Positions 1 to 11,431 are shown, counted from the stretch's first letter. The stretch is 64,000 nucleotides of DNA from Eulemur rufifrons (GCF_041146395.1 NC_090989.1:224286843-224350842), one strand, 5' to 3'. Notes: generated by a model not told the origin, from the letters alone. Numbers and translations are program-made.

Positions 1-99
1 GATTCCCTCTTTTCTTTTTAGTTTTATCACACATACTACATATGTACTTACACAATGTGTTGTTTAATTTTGCTTGTTTTTGAACTTCATCAAAAGAGT

Positions 100-545
100 A
101 CCATACACTATACAATCTCCTGGGGCTTTCTGTATTTTTCAGCTCCACTACTTTATTACAATATATTGTGTGGCTATACAGCAATTTATTTATCTATTTC
201 CTGGCATTGGTTTTCAGGTTTTGTTCTTATGAACAAGGCTGCTACAAACGTTTTTCCTGGTGTATGTGTGCTCAACTTTCCTTGGGTGTCTACGTAAGAG
301 TAGAATTGCTGGGTCTTATGTTACGCTTTACAAGAAAATGCACAATTATTTTTTCAAAATGTTTGTACAAATTCATACATTTTCCCAACAATGTATGAGA
401 GATCTCATTGATGTATATGTCAATATTATCAGACATTTTTTAATTTTTGCTAACCGATTGAGTACAAATTAAGACTTATTGTAGTCTTAATTTGCATTTC
501 CTTGATTATTCACAAGGTTGAGCATCTCTTCATGTGTTTGGGCCA
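100..545 (-). mobile_element. Old L1 (L1M-type) fragment
   Basis: The + strand reads as the complement of an old L1 3' region: 'gtagaattgctgggtc', 'cccaacaatgtatgaga', 'aatttgcatttccttgatt' and 'gttgagcatctcttcatg' occur in the usual order. It is strongly diverged and has no coding capacity. The three short open frames over this stretch are chance. Confidence 0.7.
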
Positions 546-547
546 TA

Positions 548-650
548 TTTAATTCTCAGAACAACCCCATGAAGTGCTGTTATCTCCTTTTTAAACATGA
601 GGCACAGACAGGTTAAATTTTTGGCCAAGTTAAGTCATAAAATCTATCTG
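548..650 (-). repeat. MIR SINE fragment
   Basis: The core reads 'ctcagaacaacccc', 'atgaggcacagacaggtta' and 'ggccaagttaagtca', the complement of the MIR core. It is partial and diverged. Confidence 0.65.
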
Positions 651-1394
651 ATACAAAAGCCATATTTTTTACTACTATCCTAATGTCAAATAAATGGTTG
701 ATTTCTTCCTTCCTTCCCTGAAATTCCCTATAAAATATACTGTGTGTATTTCACCACTTCTGCTGACGTCCATATATATCTTGAAACTATTCTTTGGTGT
801 AACTATCATATTTAAGAGAGAGGGTTTTGGGAGTACAAATGAACTTATCATTATACTCACACATATGCTCAGCCTGAGAAATCAGGAGTTGAATGCTTTG
901 ACAGCTCTGACAATGTAGTCATGAACTAGCTAAGAGAGAAATAAGGCAACTAAATACCTGAAGCCTGGTGGTTGAGTTCACTTTATACTACCAGGGGAGA
1001 GAAGTTGTAATGGACAGCCCAAAACAGATAGCATTAAGCCCTTAACACAATGGTTCACAACTTTTTGGTTTCAGAAATGCTATGTAATATTGGGTTGGGT
1101 TTTTTTTTTGGCAACTTAAAGGAAGTAATATTATATCCACAGTCATCTCACTATTCATCAGGTGACGCTTCAGCACTACCTGACTGCCTGAACAGAAGCT
1201 TTAACAGCCCTGACCACCTTCTTTTACGTATCTTTCAAGTCAATTCTTGCACATTCCCTTACATGGCTCTGGCGGAAATTTATACTAAAATCTCTCATCT
1301 CTCACAAAGAGCAAACTGTGCCCTATGAGGCCGGCTCAGTCAAGGTAGCCAACAAGGATTGCTGTAACAGTATGGAGCCTCAGTCAGAGCAAAA
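651..1394. other. Stretch with no assigned feature
   Basis: The DNA is AT-rich and of mixed composition, with no convincing exon or RNA gene. The open frames here are under 95 codons and show no recognisable domain. Confidence 0.5.
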
Positions 1395-1880
1395 GGAGTT
1401 TTAACATTGGTCAAAAGTTGAATGCTCCTAAATGTCCATCAGCTGACAGACAAATAAAATGTGAGGAATAGATAAACAAGGTGTAATATATCCATACAAT
1501 GGAAAATTATTTAGCAATAAACAAGAATGAAGTACTGATGCCTGCTACAAAATGAATGAATCTCAAAAACATTATGCTAAGTGAAAAAAGCAGTTCACAA
1601 AAGACCACATATTATATGATTTAATTTACATAAAATATACAGAATTGGCAAATCTATAGAGATATAAAGTAGATTAGCAGTTGCCAGGAGCTATAGGTTG
1701 ACGAAAGACTGCTAATGGGTACAATGTTTCTTTTGGGGGTGATGAAAATGTTCCAAAATTGGTTACGGTGATAATAGCACAACTCTGAATATATGAAAAG
1801 CCATTGAATTGTATGCTTTATATTAGTGAATTTTATCATATGTGAACTTTATCTAAAAGCTGCTGTTGTTTAAAAAAAAA
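1395..1880 (+). mobile_element. Old L1 3' end (L1M-type)
   Basis: The sequence follows the sense 3' region of old L1s: 'atgtccatcagctgac', 'tccatacaatggaaaatta', 'tatgctaagtgaaaaaagc', 'agattagcagttgccagg', 'gatgaaaatgttcc', then 'ttgaattgtatgcttta', ending in a short A run at about 1872-1880. Confidence 0.8.
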
Positions 1881-2255
1881 GGTTGATCTGGGCATCAAAA
1901 TGTGGGAGTGCCAGTGTGCCCTGTCTTCAGTAGTTTCAGGTCCTGACCTTAGGCATGGGTATAAAGATTACAGCTTGATAAAATTTTCCCTTTAGTCTGT
2001 TCCCATATTCCTCTTCAGCAAAATACCTTATCCATGGATTCTGTGGCATTCTGGCATTTTCTTTTCTGACTCTAGTAACTGGAAAGAATTTAGCAAGCAT
2101 AATCTGAGGAGAGGGTTTTGATTTACTCAGATATATGATCTATGATCTCAGCTCTCCCAGAATAGCTGGGTCTGACATTTTTAAGACTTCTGTCATAACA
2201 TAGGGTTTAACAATTTTATCTATCCTGAATGAGCTTTTGTCATTGTTGTTAAATT
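1881..2255. other. Stretch with no assigned feature
   Basis: Unique-looking AT-rich DNA that ends at the target site of the young L1. Nothing is recognised in it. Confidence 0.4.
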
Positions 2256-3227
2256 CAAAATGCCTTTTTATTTTTTTTTTTCTTTTTTTTTTTTTATTTT
2301 TTATTTTATTTAATTTTACAGAATCAAAGAGTCTAACAGTATATCTTGTTAGATACAGTATGTCCTCATAATGTATACATTATTTCTTGTACAATGATAT
2401 GAAATAATATGGGAAATATTCATGATAAATTATTAAGTGAACAGTGCAAGTTAAAAACAATAGTTTCATATTTTTTTCCCCACCCCCCCTTCCCGAGTCA
2501 GCACCTTCAAGTGTTACCACTCCCCAAACGGTGCACAATGCACTCATTGTGTAGGCATACCCCCATCCCCTCCCCCACCCCCCACCTCAGTCTGATGTCC
2601 AATTGGTGTTGTTTCCAGATTTGTATTTAGGTGATGATCAAGGAAACCAATTTTCTGGTGAGTACATGTCATGCTTGTTTTTCCATTCTTGGGATACTTC
2701 ACTTAATATAATGGGTTCCAACTCTCTCCAGGAGAACCATAGAGATGTTGTATCTTCATCATTCCTTATAGCTGAGTAGTATTCCATGGTATACATATAC
2801 CACAGTTTACTAATCCAATCATGTATTGATGGGCATTTGGGTTGTTTCCACATCTTTGCTATTGTGAATTGTGCTGCTATAAACAATTGGGTACACGTGC
2901 CTTTGTTACAGAATGACCTTTTTTCCTTTGGGTATATGCCCAGTAATGGGATTGCCGGGTCAAATGGCAGGTCTACTTGAATCTGTTTAAGATACCTCCA
3001 TAATGCTTTCCACAGAGGTTGCACTAGTTTGCAGTCCCACCAGCAGTGTATTAGTGTTCCTGTCTCTCCACACCCACGCCAACATGTGTTGTTTTGGGTT
3101 TTTTTGATAAAGGCCATTCTCACTGGGGTTAAGTGATATCTCATTGTGGTTTTGATTTGCATTTCCCTGATGATTAGAGATGTTGAACACTTTTTCATAT
3201 GTTTGTTAGCCACAAAATGCCTTTTTA
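2256..3227 (-). mobile_element. Young 5'-truncated L1 with perfect 15-bp target site duplication
   Basis: The 15-mer CAAAATGCCTTTTTA occurs at 2256-2270 and again at 3213-3227, enclosing an L1 body at 2271-3212 on the minus strand. Reading the minus strand, the insert begins inside ORF2, keeps an open ORF2 tail to a stop near 2638, has a 3' UTR of about 330 bp with a G-rich tract, and ends in an interrupted poly(A) (T-rich at 2271-2310 on +). The insertion site follows the TTTT/AA-like preference of the L1 endonuclease. Intact duplication, open tail and little decay indicate a recent insertion, much younger than the other L1 pieces here. Confidence 0.95.
2638..3212 (-). pseudogene. L1 ORF2 carboxy-terminal fragment (reverse transcriptase protein tail)
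   Basis: About 190 codons of the L1 ORF2 tail are open without frameshift. They include the Cys-containing motif [18 protein letters not shown], the block [13 protein letters not shown], and the segment [16 protein letters not shown] near the end, all typical of L1 ORF2. The endonuclease and polymerase domains are missing through 5' truncation, so it cannot make active protein. The open frame continues into flanking DNA to about 3312, but that part is unrelated sequence. Confidence 0.92.
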
Positions 3228-3404
3228 AATAAGTAAAAAATTTCCTAAGTATAATATGGTAGAATCTATTATAGTTTCTAATGTAACTTAAAATTTCATC
3301 CTCACTTAGCAATTTTATTTAATCTCATTCACTTTATGGCAAAATAACAAAAATAGTAGTATGTTGAGTTATGTTGATTGCATTAAGCAAATTGTGTTAA
3401 GCAA
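3228..3404. other. Short unassigned spacer
   Basis: AT-rich spacer between the L1 target duplication and a MIR. It holds a small local repeat of 'gcaaattgtgttaagcaaatt' type around 3388-3410 and nothing else recognisable. Confidence 0.35.
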
Positions 3405-3580
3405 ATTAAATGCATTATCTTATTTAATGCATCAAGGTAAATATTATTTGTATGCCCATTTTATAGATGAGGAAACTGAGGCTTAGAAAAGATAAATATC
3501 TTGCTCAAAGTCATACAATCAGTAAATGGCAGCCCTGAAGCTCAATCCAGATCTGCCTGACACTAACTTCCATGTTCTTC
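3405..3580 (-). repeat. MIR SINE
   Basis: The complement of MIR is visible: 'cccattttatagatgagg', 'aaactgaggcttagaaaag', 'tcatacaatcagtaaatgg' and 'ctcaatccagatctgcc'. It is among the better-kept MIR copies in the window. Confidence 0.8.
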
Positions 3581-3582
3581 TA

Positions 3583-3735
3583 AACCAGAGATCAGCAAAC
3601 TTTTTCTGTGAAACCAGATAGTAAATATTTTAGGCTTTACAAAGCAAAAAGGCAAATTTGAGGACATTGTGTAGGTACTTATACAAGAAGAGAGAAAAAT
3701 TTCTACAAAGTTTGAGATTTGAATGCATATGTTAA
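3583..3735 (+). mobile_element. hAT-Charlie nonautonomous element, MER20-like, partial
   Basis: The segment 'atcagcaaactttttctgtg' followed by 'agtaaatattttaggcttt' matches the left end of a MER20-type element. The right part has decayed and runs into the LTR that follows. Family naming is from memory. Confidence 0.6.
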
Positions 3736-3759
3736 ACAAAACTCTAGGAGGCCATTGTT

Positions 3760-4578
3760 TTGGACTGAGTTCTTGCACTAGGCCCCAACAGACCAAATCA
3801 AAATGGAGTCACTCATGCTAAATGCCACATAATCAAACTAAAACTTCAAGGAAACAGAGTAGATCCCAAAACAGACCAGTTTTTTGTTTTTTTTTTATCT
3901 TCTCTTGAAAACAGGAGATTCCAGCATAACAAGGAAGTTCTCTCTGCTCTCATCCTTACAAAAGAGTAACCTGAAGTAACCTGATGCTAACTGATAGATT
4001 TTTTTCCTATTGTTCTGTTTCCTTGTTCCCACCTTACAAAATTCACTGTTCTGCTATTTCCCAATGAGATTAGAGACCAGATAAGTCCATTGACAATGGT
4101 GACAGAGTGATGTCAATGCCTAAAGTTTTGGTCAACCTCTCAAAACTTAAGAGGTTGACCAAAAGGGAAAAATGTTAAATTAAGTTAGGCCTAAAGCTGC
4201 CTCTTTACGTATTTAAATTCACCCTAAAGGTTTCTCCATACATAATGAACTGTAACCCAATTTGATGTGTAATCAGACAGTAACCTACTCTTGTCACAGG
4301 TAGCAACTCTCAGCCAATCACAGAAGCCAAACTTCAGTCAACCACAGGCAGCCAACTGTTCAAACCAGGTTCAAATAAAGCAAACAGCCAGCTGTAACCA
4401 ACCCAGCTTTTTCTGTACCTCACTTTCCTTTTTCTGTCATAAATATTTTATCGGACCACGGGGCAACCCTGCAGTGACTCTGAAACTAGTCTGGTTCAGG
4501 GGCTGCCCAATTCACGAGTTGTTCTTTGCTCAATTAGACTCTATCAAATTTAATTTGTCTGAAGTTTTTCTTTTAACA
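3760..4578 (+). mobile_element. Solo retroviral-type LTR (ERV group, family not resolved)
   Basis: This is a long LTR-like unit with a CCAAT-like motif (cagccaatcacag near 4312), the promoter-like stretch 'caggttcaaataaagcaaac' near 4368-4387, a late AATAAA-like signal and a 3' end 'gaagtttttcttttaaca' closing in CA at 4578. The 3' motif 'tcaattagactctatcaaat' is shared by several old primate ERV LTRs. No internal viral genes are next to it, so it is read as a solo LTR. The 103-codon frame at 4291-4602 runs across the LTR end and is chance. The 5' edge is uncertain. Confidence 0.65.
4126..4164. repeat. Perfect 15-bp inverted repeat (hairpin) inside the LTR
   Basis: TTTTGGTCAACCTCT at 4126-4140 is the exact reverse complement of AGAGGTTGACCAAAA at 4150-4164, with a 9-base loop (4141-4149). 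Confidence 0.95.
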
Positions 4579-6168
4579 TATAATTTTCACATCATGAAGT
4601 AATAGTCAAAAAAATTTTTTACTTATTAAAAATTTAAAAACCAAATGTAATGTACTGCTTTCTTAAGAATTAAGTGAAATTTTGCAAAAACAGATCATCC
4701 TTGCTATTTTAAACTTGGTTTGTAAATCATTCACTATTACAAGAATCCTGGACCCTCAAGGAGTTAGGTACCACAGTTTCCATGGTACTAATATTCAGAG
4801 GAAGGTTTAAGGCTAACTTCAGTTACTTCTCCAAGCACACTGATACCTGGCCTGGGAAAGGCCTAATTTAGGCAACACCTTGAGTCTTTGCGTTGTAGTG
4901 GGAGCCCTCCTAGGTGGGAGCAGAGCACAGCAGATAAGCTCTCAAGCTGTCTAGGTTCCAGCAGCTCAGCTTTTTGACAACAACCTTGCCATGTGTACCT
5001 TGGCACAATTCTGGACTACTCTTTGCTTCATTTTCCCCCCTTGAATAGTTACATTAGTCGCCATGAGAAAAAAGTAAGAACTGTAGCTATATCCAAATCA
5101 GAGGAAAGCTAAAAATAATGACAACTTGGTTTTGTTTTTTTTTTCTCTCATGTTTGCAACTTCCTGCAAAGGAAAGAACATACTAGTGGCTGACAATAGC
5201 CACTGGTTTAGAAAAGGAAACTGAGGGTTTCAAAATTAACCCAGTTCCTCTTATGTAGCTGTGGCAAATAATCACAGATTTTTAAATGCTTAAAATTTAT
5301 CAGTTTATTTGATATTTTCATTACATACACACGAACTTGTTGAGAACATATCTAAAAGGCCAGAGGCCAATAGCTTTTATTCTTGTAACTGCTTTAGTTA
5401 AAGTAGAATATCAATATTCAAGTACTGTAGAATCCTCTGTTAAGATACAAAACCACTGTAAGGACATGAAATAATATTCCCTCTCCAGAATATTGAAGGT
5501 GGCTGGCAGGTGAAAAAAATGTACATTTCAATGTTTTAAGAGAGTGTGATGTTAATTTTAAAGGCTATAGTAGGTAATATTGTTTAAATTCATTATCTTT
5601 GGCGGTTAAACCACACTATCAGTAAGGCTTAGCTTACAGGTGAGTCACTTGTAAATCAGCTTCCCACAAAATAAAAAAAAAAGAAAACACTATTCAAAGC
5701 CCACAACCTGAGGACTTGAGTGGTGCACTATTCTCTCTAAAAGGCAGTATCAGGCAAGGAGTGGGGGTTGAGCAAAACCAAAAAATACATAAATAAATAA
5801 AACGTTTTGCAATGATTTATGATGTAATAGTTTAAGAAACAGTCTAAATAATATCCTCTTCTATTGTTGGTAGAAATTAAAACTGACATTTGTGGCTTTG
5901 TTTAAGTTTCATTTTCTAATTTTTATAGTTTTAGAGAAGTGTATTCCAAAATCCACAGCACCTGCTCATGATTCCTTAAACGTAAATAAAAGACACAGAA
6001 AGAAGTGAAATATCTGCATTCTTCCTTCCTCTTACTATTCCCCCGAATTCCCTTGAGGAATGTGTAATTGCACTTAACTGAAATGCTGTGGTACTGGCAA
6101 ATCCAGGTGTTTTTGGCTTCAAGACCAGTGTCTTTTGAGTCCCATAGCTCTGTCTCTCATTCAGTCAT
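4579..6168. other. Stretch without a recognised gene
   Basis: About 1.6 kb of AT-rich, mostly unique DNA. A decayed MIR-like piece may lie at about 4960-5045. Around 5260-5960 there are A-rich runs and AATAAA-like signals, but no reading frame or protein similarity that I recognise. Confidence 0.4.
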
Positions 6169-6580
6169 TGTCTTAGACCCTTTGTGCTGCTATAACAAAA
6201 TACCTGAGACTGGGTAAATTTATAAATAATGGAAATTTATTTCTCACAGTTCTGGAGGTTGAGAAGTTCAAGACCAAGGTGCTAGCAAGTTCATTGTCTA
6301 GCGAGGGCCCGGTCTCTGCTTCCAAGATGGTTCCTTGAACTCTGCACCCTCCAGAAGGGAGGAATACTGTGTCTTCACTGGTGGAAGGGGCAGAAGGACC
6401 AGAAAGGCCAAAGGCCCAAAAAGCTTCCTTGAAACTCATTTATAAGATCATTAATCCCATTCATGAGGGCTGTACCTTCATGACTTAATCGCCTCCTAAA
6501 GACTCCATCTCTTCATACTATCACATTGCCCACTAAGTTTCAACATATGAATTTTGAGAGGATACATTCAGATCATAGCA
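6169..6580 (-). mobile_element. MLT1-type LTR (ERVL-MaLR)
   Basis: The + strand reads the complement of an MLT1 LTR: 'gtgctgctataacaaaatac', 'ctgagactgggtaaattta', 'tttctcacagttctggagg', 'gcaccctccagaaggg', 'cattcatgagggctgtacc' and 'caacatatgaattttgag'. On the minus strand it starts TGCTATGATCTG and ends CTAAGACA, giving proper TG...CA LTR ends. The 88-codon frame inside is chance. Confidence 0.88.
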
Positions 6581-6899
6581 GTCACCACAATTTCACTTAA
6601 GGAGAAAGATTCATGAATTCTTTCCCTAGATTGGTTTACTTCCTTTCCTCTTATTTAACGTTTCCTTCTTGCCCTTGAGTCTCAGTGGAGGCCACTCCAA
6701 ATACATGGCAGCATATATTTTCAGGCCACCCAGTACTTCCTTATCTCTATCTCAATCACATCATGTTTCTTTAGAGAACATCCCTCAGCATACTTACTGC
6801 TCCTACAAAGTAACTTTACATTATTTGAGAGCTCCTTGCAAACTATGTCTATAATAATTTGAAAGTTCCTGAATGAGGGACTCTATTTATTACCATCCT
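6581..6899. other. Short stretch with no assigned feature
   Basis: T/C-rich unique DNA with no exon signal that I could support. Confidence 0.35.
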
Positions 6900-7300
6900 C
6901 CCTTTCTTTAAAAACAGCAGAACTCTGGTTTTTAAGCTAGGTGCATGGCCTCCAGAGATGAAGACTACACTTCCAGTCTACTCTGCAGCTAGATAGGGCC
7001 ATGTGACAAAGTTCTGGCTAATAGGATATATGCAGACGTGTCATGTGACAGCTTCATGGAACCTAGCATCTTTCTTTGTTTCTTCTTTCCTGATGCTGCC
7101 TGGGGTGCAGGAGATAGCTGGAGCACATCTTGTTTACTGCGGATGACAGTCACATCCTGGAGGAGGCGGAGCAGGGACTGGAAGCAGCCTACATGCTAAG
7201 GACTTCATGGAGCGGAGCTGCAGGATAGGGAAATGAACTTTTATGTTGTTCAAATTTCTGTTTATGCTGCTGAAACTAATCCTACCCAATATAGGGTTCT
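6900..7300 (+). repeat. Ancient LTR-like interspersed repeat (family not resolved)
   Basis: The segments 'gatagggccatgtgacaaag', 'ttctggctaataggatat', 'tcctgatgctgcctgg' and 'ctgctgaaactaatcctacc' occur in the order of a widespread old mammalian repeat that ends 'aacctaatcctaac'. It is diverged, and I cannot name the family safely. Confidence 0.5.
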
Positions 7301-7319
7301 ATTTGGTTAATTGTTTTTA

Positions 7320-7735
7320 AAATAATATGAATAATACCTAACTGTATTGTAATTGTAAAAAATTTAAACAGTACAGAAGTATTAGGATGAAAAATGGAGT
7401 TTCTTTCACTAACCTCAGTCTCACTCACCTTCACTGATATTATATAACCACTTTAATGGATAAAAGTCCAGTTTTTTGATCCAATACTATCTTTGCCACC
7501 ACTGTGTTGGATGTTTTCCTGTGCATTTGTATACATATGTAGCTTTTGTTTTTAATATAGATAGGAACATACATAGACTTTGCTCTGGAGCTTGCTTTCT
7601 TCACAATATGCACTGACAATTTTTTCTTCTCACTATAGTTAGAACTACATCATTTATTTTTAAAACCACTTATGGCATTCCATAATACAGGTATATTATA
7701 ACTATTTTATCATATTTTTAAAAGGGACATAAAGA
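7320..7735 (-). mobile_element. Old L1 fragment (L1M-type)
   Basis: The pattern 'gataaaagtccagtttttt', 'gcatttgtatacatatg', 'ttgctttcttcacaatatg' and 'atggcattccataatac' is that seen on the complement of old L1 3' regions. It is diverged. Confidence 0.5.
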
Positions 7736-7767
7736 TTGATTAGGCACTTCTCCAAAACATGTTCAAA

Positions 7768-8085
<318 letters not shown>

Positions 8086-8441
8086 TCAAGAAATATAAGA
8101 AAGTATACTGACTACATACTGACTAGCTATAGCTTGTACATTTAATAATAAACTTTACTCCAATTCCAGTTTGAAATTTTAGAGTAATTAGCATGTCTTA
8201 TTAAATTAGTTTAGTTCCATTATGGAAATATTAAAGTTTAAATTCAATTAATTTCAACATTAATTTCTTGTTAACAGTTGTGGGTTACTTATAATTAATA
8301 TGATTCCACACATATACTGTGTTTATTTTATAGTAAGCTCATGTTTTGGATTGTATATTGCTACTTATAAATTTATATATGTACTTTCATAATTTAATTG
8401 TGGTTAGTGACTTTTTGGCAGTAGTGTACAATACACAGATT

Positions 8442-8777
8442 AAAATACATTCCTGGCCAGGTGTGGTGGTTCACACCTATAATCCTAGCACTCTGGGAGC
8501 CCGAGGTGGGAGGATCACTTGAGCTCAGGGAGTTCGAGACCAGCCTGAGCAAGAGTGAGACCCCCGTCTCTATTAAAAATAGAAAAAAAATTAGCCAGGC
8601 ATGGTGGCACATGCCTGTAGTCCCAGCTACTCAGGAGGCTGAGGCAGGAGGATCACTGGAGCCCAGGAGTTTGAGGTTTCTGTGAGCTAGACTGACACCA
8701 CGGCACTCCACTCAGGGCAACAGAGTGAGACTCTGTCTGCAAGAAACAAACAAATAAACAAACAAAAATCCATGCCT
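8442..8777 (+). mobile_element. Alu SINE with decayed target duplication
   Basis: The Alu body runs 8455-8764 and ends in an A-rich tail of CAAA units. The flanks 'aaaatacattcct' (8442-8454) and 'aaaatccatgcct' (8765-8777) match at 11 of 13 positions, fitting an aged target duplication. The right arm reads 'gagctagactgacaccacgg', the strepsirrhine form. Confidence 0.92.
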
Positions 8778-9109
8778 TAGTTGCTGCTAGGAGAAAGATG
8801 AATTTACATATTGCATCTTGATTATAGTACTGCTTTGTGTTTAACATATAGCTTAGCTATTCAAACCCTGGGTAACACTACCAGAAACTATTAGCAGACA
8901 GAATATTAGTCTATATACTGTTACATCACAATGGTTCTTTGTACTTCATATATTTTTGTTTATGAAATGCTGTAAACCACACAAGCTACTGATGATGACA
9001 ACAGTAGAAAGTTAAGCTTTAGCACACTTATTTATGGACTAATAAGTTCAAACTATATATAGATATGGTATTTATATAAATAAATATATATAATTATTAG
9101 AGTATAATC
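8778..9109. other. AT-rich stretch with no assigned feature
   Basis: Includes an AT-alternating tract at about 9050-9100 (TATATA and ATAAATA units). No gene is seen. Confidence 0.4.
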
Positions 9110-9900
9110 AGATTGTTAACATGGTTTGCGTTTTGGGCAAAGGGAATAGGGAGGGTGATAGGGGTAGCAGACAAAGAGAGGAGGGAGAAGCAAGCTCCTC
9201 CCTGCCAAAGTAATACTGTTCAGACTGTTTTATGTAAATGAATAAATGTACATGCATATATTATAACAGAAAGAGTGATATATATGTATAGATTTGTAGA
9301 ATAACAATAATAAATGGTATTAAATGAAAAAAGCAATTTGCTCATAATATATGTAGTATGATTCCATTTCAGTAAAAACTAACAAAAAAAAATACCTGTA
9401 CATGGATGGGTATATATTAGTGTGTGTATATATGTATGTGTATGCTGATATATCTATGTGGAAGCAATATGTTTGGGATGAAACACAGCTGTAATGACAG
9501 GCTACCTTAGGGAGGTTGGATAGATGTCAGGGACAATGGGGGAAGAGAAACAATGTTATCTTTTTAAAAAAAATCTTTATATAATATTACTGGTAACAAA
9601 AGGCATATAAAATTATTTTAAAATTTTTAAACAAATAAGATATATCAGCAACATTTCATGGAAGGCAAATTTAAAAATATATATCAAAATATTGATTGCA
9701 TAACCTTCTGACCTAGAAATTCTACTGATAGCAATTTACCCTACAATTCACAGTAGTATTGTTATAACGGTAAAATGTTGGAAGCATCTTAAGTCTTTAA
9801 TTATAGGAGAGTAGCTTAATGTCTGGCTCATTCATATATTAGAATACTATGGGAGAGCAAGGCTTTGCAATGCATTTAGATATGAAACTGCCAGAAGCAC
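9110..9900 (+). mobile_element. Two old L1 3' fragments (L1M-type), sense orientation
   Basis: The part around 9290-9600 has the old L1 tail order: 'ttaaatgaaaaaagcaattt', 'gtagtatgattccatttc', a TATATG-rich simple stretch, then 'gacaggctaccttaggg'. The part at about 9690-9900 ('gacctagaaattctactg', 'atattagaatactatggga') is a more upstream L1 segment placed after the first, so these are two separate or rearranged pieces. Confidence 0.55.
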
Positions 9901-10839
9901 TTTTTGGACAGTCTCCCAGAAAAAGCTGGACAGAAAGAATCTGAATGAAGCATTCTGATTAATATATTAGAGAACCTACACTTTAAGATGGTGGATTTCT
10001 CATTACAAATATGTAAAGTTCATCTGCAGCTTAAGTGGAGGAATTTAATTTTCTATAACATTCACATCCTATCAATTAAATAAACAATTACAATTTCCTC
10101 AGTAAAAGTGTTTTATAAGCATCATGGTCACTATGTGCTTTCAAGTTAAAGGTTACATTCCTGAGAGATTAAATAAAAACTCTGAAGTTAACAGTTGACT
10201 CGCCTGGAAAGCTACTTGTTCTTTCTCAGTAAACATGGAAGAGAAAAATAATTCAATATATCATAACAGAAACGGAGCACACATCTGATCAATATATCAT
10301 GACAGTAACAGTGCACACACAAACCTTTGCCCTACCTGGAGAGTGCTCTTTGTTCATTGCCCTTCTGAGGTCACCAGAATGTAATCATTCATCCAGCATC
10401 TTTACTGAACAAAACAATAATAAGACCACTACTTTGAATTCTACAAGCTCTTGAGTCAATAAGATTCAGTCTTTCCAAGGTTTGCATCAGGTATCCCTAG
10501 GACCTATACTTTCTCTTATGATGCTAAGCTAAGCTTAATCAAAATTTTAGGTTTAAAATACAAGAGTTGTTAAAAAGATATATTGTTAAGTAGAAAAAGA
10601 AAAATGCAAAATAGTATGTGGTTTTATCTGGAAGAGAGGAGAGGAAAAGAGAAAATGGTGAATACAACTATATCTACTTTTATTACTTCATGTAAGAGCT
10701 TCTCTACAACCACTTATTTTCTTACTTGCTTTCTGAGCAATGTTGAATTTTGTTCATCACATCACCATTAATTTCTTGTCATCATTCCATTGCCATTTTC
10801 CCAACTGAAAGAGAAAAGTTCCTTTTAATTTTTTAACTC
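9901..10839. other. Stretch with no assigned gene; contains a 36-bp tandem duplication
   Basis: Unique-looking AT-rich DNA. Copies at 10254-10289 and 10290-10325 share 'caatatatcat.acag.aac' and 'gcacaca'. No exon or RNA gene is seen. Confidence 0.5.
10254..10325. repeat. 36-bp tandem duplication (2 diverged copies)
   Basis: CAATATATCATAACAG at 10254 and CAATATATCATGACAG at 10290 begin two copies with a period of 36 bases. The copies differ at several places. Confidence 0.75.
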
Positions 10840-11430
10840 ATTTTGAAACTATATTAGCTAACTAATGTTACAGAAATAGTACAGAGATTCCCATATACCC
10901 TTCATCATGCTTCCCCTAATGTTACTATCTCACAATCACTGTACAACTATCAAAAGTAGAAAATGAATATTGACATGATACCATTAACCAAACCATATAC
11001 CGTATTCAAATTTTGCCAGGGGTCCCACAAAAGTCCTATTTCTGGGACAAGATCCAATCCAGGATGTCATTTAGTTGCATTGAGTTGTCACATCTCAATC
11101 TATTAAATACTTTAATCAGGGACATTGTTCAGTCTTTGCCTTTCATGACCTTGACACTCTTTTTAAAGAGTACTTGTCAGTTATTTCATAGAATGTTCCT
11201 CAACTTGGGTTTGTCTTATGTTTCCTCATGATTAAATTCAGGTTACTCATTTTTGGCAGGGATACCCCAAATTGACGTTGTATCCTTCTCTGTGCCTCAC
11301 TTTAGGAGGCACATAATGCTCACATGTCCCTTCACTGGCAACGTTAACTTTATCACACGGTTAAAGTGATGCTTGCCAGGTTCCTCCAGGTAAAGTTACT
11401 GTTTCCCCATTGTAGTTAATAAGTATCTGG
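10840..11430. mobile_element. Old L1-derived repeat (first of two related copies)
   Basis: Segments such as 'cagagattcccatataccct', 'cccctaatgttactatctc', 'gacaagatccaatccagg', 'cctttcatgaccttgacac' and 'ctcaacttgggtttgtctt' match an abundant old L1-associated repeat. A second, more decayed copy lies at 21250-21640. Strand relative to the L1 is not certain. Confidence 0.6.
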
Positions 11431-11431
11431 T

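Noticed and set aside
4291..4602. 103-codon plus-strand frame
   Set aside because: It runs through the end of a solo LTR. No viral gene sequence is present.
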